Of a stretch of DNA of 64,000 nt, positions 62,587 to 64,000 are shown piece by piece. This DNA comes from Erythrobacter sp. GTDB taxonomy: Bacteria; Pseudomonadota; Alphaproteobacteria; Sphingomonadales; Sphingomonadaceae. The DNA is taken from contig CP073261.1 in assembly GCA_019739335.1 (NCBI GenBank), positions 372,001 through 436,000 on the forward strand, in the 5' to 3' direction. The notes beneath the pieces are model-generated. The model did no database searches. It was not told the origin of the DNA and saw only the letters and a list, made by a program, of their open reading frames with translations. How positions within the stretch are numbered: the stretch's first letter is position 1; the number at the start of each line of letters is the position of its first letter. The translations under genes were made by a program, and so were the position numbers.

Positions 62587-64000
62587 TCAATCGATCGCGC
62601 GCACTTCCTCGCCAGCAGTGCTGGTGAAGCGGAAGGCATCGACGCCGACTGCGCCCAACTGGGTGACAAACTGATCCGCCGCGCGCGCCGACTCGAACGG
62701 ACCGGTCAGCAGTCGATTCGCCTGGTTCCAGCGCGCGGTGTAGGCCTCGCGGCCATCCAGCAAACCGTCGGCGCTGCGACCTATCCGCCGCCAGTCGAAT
62801 CGGAAGGCGGCAACATCCTGTCCGGTTGCTACCTGCACCCAATGGCGACTGGGATGCGCGGGCGGCGGCGGCGGTGCTGGCGGAGGAGGCGGAGCTTCGC
62901 GGGCGGGGGTGATGGCAGTGATATCCACCGCGCCTGCTGCCGGAGCCACCGGCAGGCCATCGCCGGGCAAAGTGAACTCGGCGAAGGCTTCGGCGAGATC
63001 GAGAGGCTCTTCGACGGGTTCGGGCGAATTCGAGATCGAGAAGGAGGGCCTGGCCTCTGCTGTCGCCGCGGGTCCGGGGACCACCTCATCCAGAGCGGCA
63101 ACGACGACAGGTTCGGCCGTCGCTTCGGACTGTACTGCGGGCGGCGCTACCGCTTCTCCGGCGAGCGCGGCGGCAAGCACCGGTTCGGGCGGACGGGCAG
63201 GCGGCGGAGGAACCTGCGTGGCTGCTACCAGCGCGGGCAGTTCCCCACCGCTTGCGGGGACCGCAGGCGGCGTAGCCTGCACGACCTCGGTGGAAACCGG
63301 CGGACCCAATGGCTCGCCGCTCGGAGTCAAACGATCGGTGCCGGCATTCCCGGACGGTGAGGCGGGCTCCTGCACATCGTCGCCCATCGCCATCACCTGA
63401 GCCGAATCACGCCCGATATCTGCGGCAGGCGGGAAACGCCCGAGATTGGCTGCGGCCGCCTGCTGCGCGCGCGTCAGGCGCGGCATGTAGCGCAGGTAGG
63501 GCGCCAGCCGCCCGGAGAGGCGCGGCGGCAGCATGGTTTCGGCAATCGTCACGGCCTCGTCATCCTGGCCCAGGATGGCGAGCGCAAAAGCGCGGCTGCG
63601 ATAGGCACTGCGATCCTGCCGTTGCAGCAAGGGCAGCAGTGTTGCTTCGGACGCCGGCCCGTCGCCCGACATGGCATAGGAAAGCGCCAATCGCCGGATA
63701 ACCTCGTCGCTCTCCTCGCGCGAGAGGGCCTGACGGTAGAGGCGCTGGGCACGGGCATTGTTGCCCACCAGATCATAGGCCAGTCCTCGTTCGCCGGCGT
63801 AGCGCGAGAGTGAAGCACCGGCAGCACTGGCGTTGTCGAACAGTTGGACCGCAATCGCGCCTTCACCCCGGCGAACCGCCACCAGCGCCAAGCCGGTGAG
63901 GACTGCCTCGTCTTCCGGGCGCTGTGCCTGGGCGCGGCTAAAGAAGCCGAGAGCAGCCTGAATATCGTTGAGTGCAAGCGAGGCATACCCCGCATCGATC
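62587..64000 (-). CDS. TPR and SPOR domain protein, 5' part beyond the window
   Basis: The C-terminal 470 residues of a larger protein; the frame is open to the right edge, so the start is outside. Helical TPR-like repeats come first (ALGFFSRAQAQRPEDEAVLT, GLAYDLVGNNARAQRLYRQA, LALSYAMSGDGPASEATLL). A long Pro/Ala-rich, disordered linker follows, then a C-terminal SPOR domain (WVQVATGQDVAAFRFDWRR; ANRLLTGPFESARAADQFV). SPOR domains bind denuded septal peptidoglycan, so the protein probably acts at the division site or envelope. The stop is at 62587, 169 bases before the YbjN gene. Confidence 0.85.
   Translation of the reverse strand, partial: IDAGYASLALNDIQAALGFFSRAQAQRPEDEAVLTGLALVAVRRGEGAIAVQLFDNASAAGASLSRYAGERGLAYDLVGNNARAQRLYRQALSREESDEVIRRLALSYAMSGDGPASEATLLPLLQRQDRSAYRSRAFALAILGQDDEAVTIAETMLPPRLSGRLAPYLRYMPRLTRAQQAAAANLGRFPPAADIGRDSAQVMAMGDDVQEPASPSGNAGTDRLTPSGEPLGPPVSTEVVQATPPAVPASGGELPALVAATQVPPPPARPPEPVLAAALAGEAVAPPAVQSEATAEPVVVAALDEVVPGPAATAEARPSFSISNSPEPVEEPLDLAEAFAEFTLPGDGLPVAPAAGAVDITAITPAREAPPPPPAPPPPPAHPSRHWVQVATGQDVAAFRFDWRRIGRSADGLLDGREAYTARWNQANRLLTGPFESARAADQFVTQLGAVGVDAFRFTSTAGEEVRAID

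Overview
The window is a 64 kb piece of a GC-rich alphaproteobacterial chromosome. Gene content and style point to the Sphingomonadales, probably Erythrobacteraceae; this is inferred from family resemblance, not from a marker search. Supporting traits are the [4Fe-4S]-type CysH next to CysI, DUF934, DUF2849 and CobA, the FdsGBACD-type formate dehydrogenase, the metX-metW pair, hisC next to a tyrA-like gene, and dense ATGA-type overlaps. Both window ends cut genes: an MFS transporter on the left and a TPR/SPOR protein on the right.

Layout. 1-10.7 kb (+): the end of an aromatic-acid type MFS transporter, then a complete glutathione-dependent route from formaldehyde to CO2. It comprises frmA, three tandem VOC genes, fghA, fdsG, fdsB, mobA, fdsA, fdsD and fdhD. 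10.8-17.7 kb: a VTT membrane protein, metW-metX (-), hisC-tyrC-enoyl-CoA hydratase (+), MaoC-trxB (-) and a small membrane protein. 18.2-22.7 kb (-): a 1498-residue outer-membrane protein joining an autotransporter passenger and barrel to a C-terminal OmpA domain. 22.9-25.1 kb (+): Hsp20, a tiny Pro/Glu-rich ORF, a double UspA protein and a lipoprotein. 25.1-27.4 kb (-): a FixL/FixJ pair whose PAS domain keeps the haem-binding residues. 27.9-35.8 kb: a divergent signalling locus with two small membrane proteins and a winged-helix-like protein (-) facing a soluble poly-HAMP hybrid kinase and a REC-PAS-HK-REC protein (+).

36-44.5 kb: housekeeping genes (SGNH hydrolase, DEAD helicase, ABC-F ATPase, methyltransferase, UDP-glucose dehydrogenase, QueF). 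44.6-52.3 kb (+): a sulfur block of sulfurtransferase, cystathionine beta-lyase, MscS channel, then cobA-DUF2849-cysI-DUF934-cysH for assimilatory sulfate reduction. 52.3-64 kb (-): a JmjC oxygenase, two exported proteins made of Asp/Gly-rich repeats, an SDR, proB, a tRNA-Ala(CGC), obg, a poly-proline lipoprotein, a Bax-inhibitor-1 protein, proC, a YbjN protein and the TPR/SPOR protein.

The metabolic genes form two clear modules: formaldehyde/formate oxidation with its molybdenum-cofactor maturation genes, and sulfate-to-sulfide reduction with sirohaem supply. The 18-36 kb stretch is the accessory, stress and signalling region. It holds the best candidates for undescribed biology: the poly-HAMP kinase locus with its paired membrane proteins, and the passenger-barrel-OmpA fusion. 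The Asp/Gly repeat proteins near 54-55 kb are a third candidate. No CRISPR array, insertion sequence, prophage or rRNA operon was seen.
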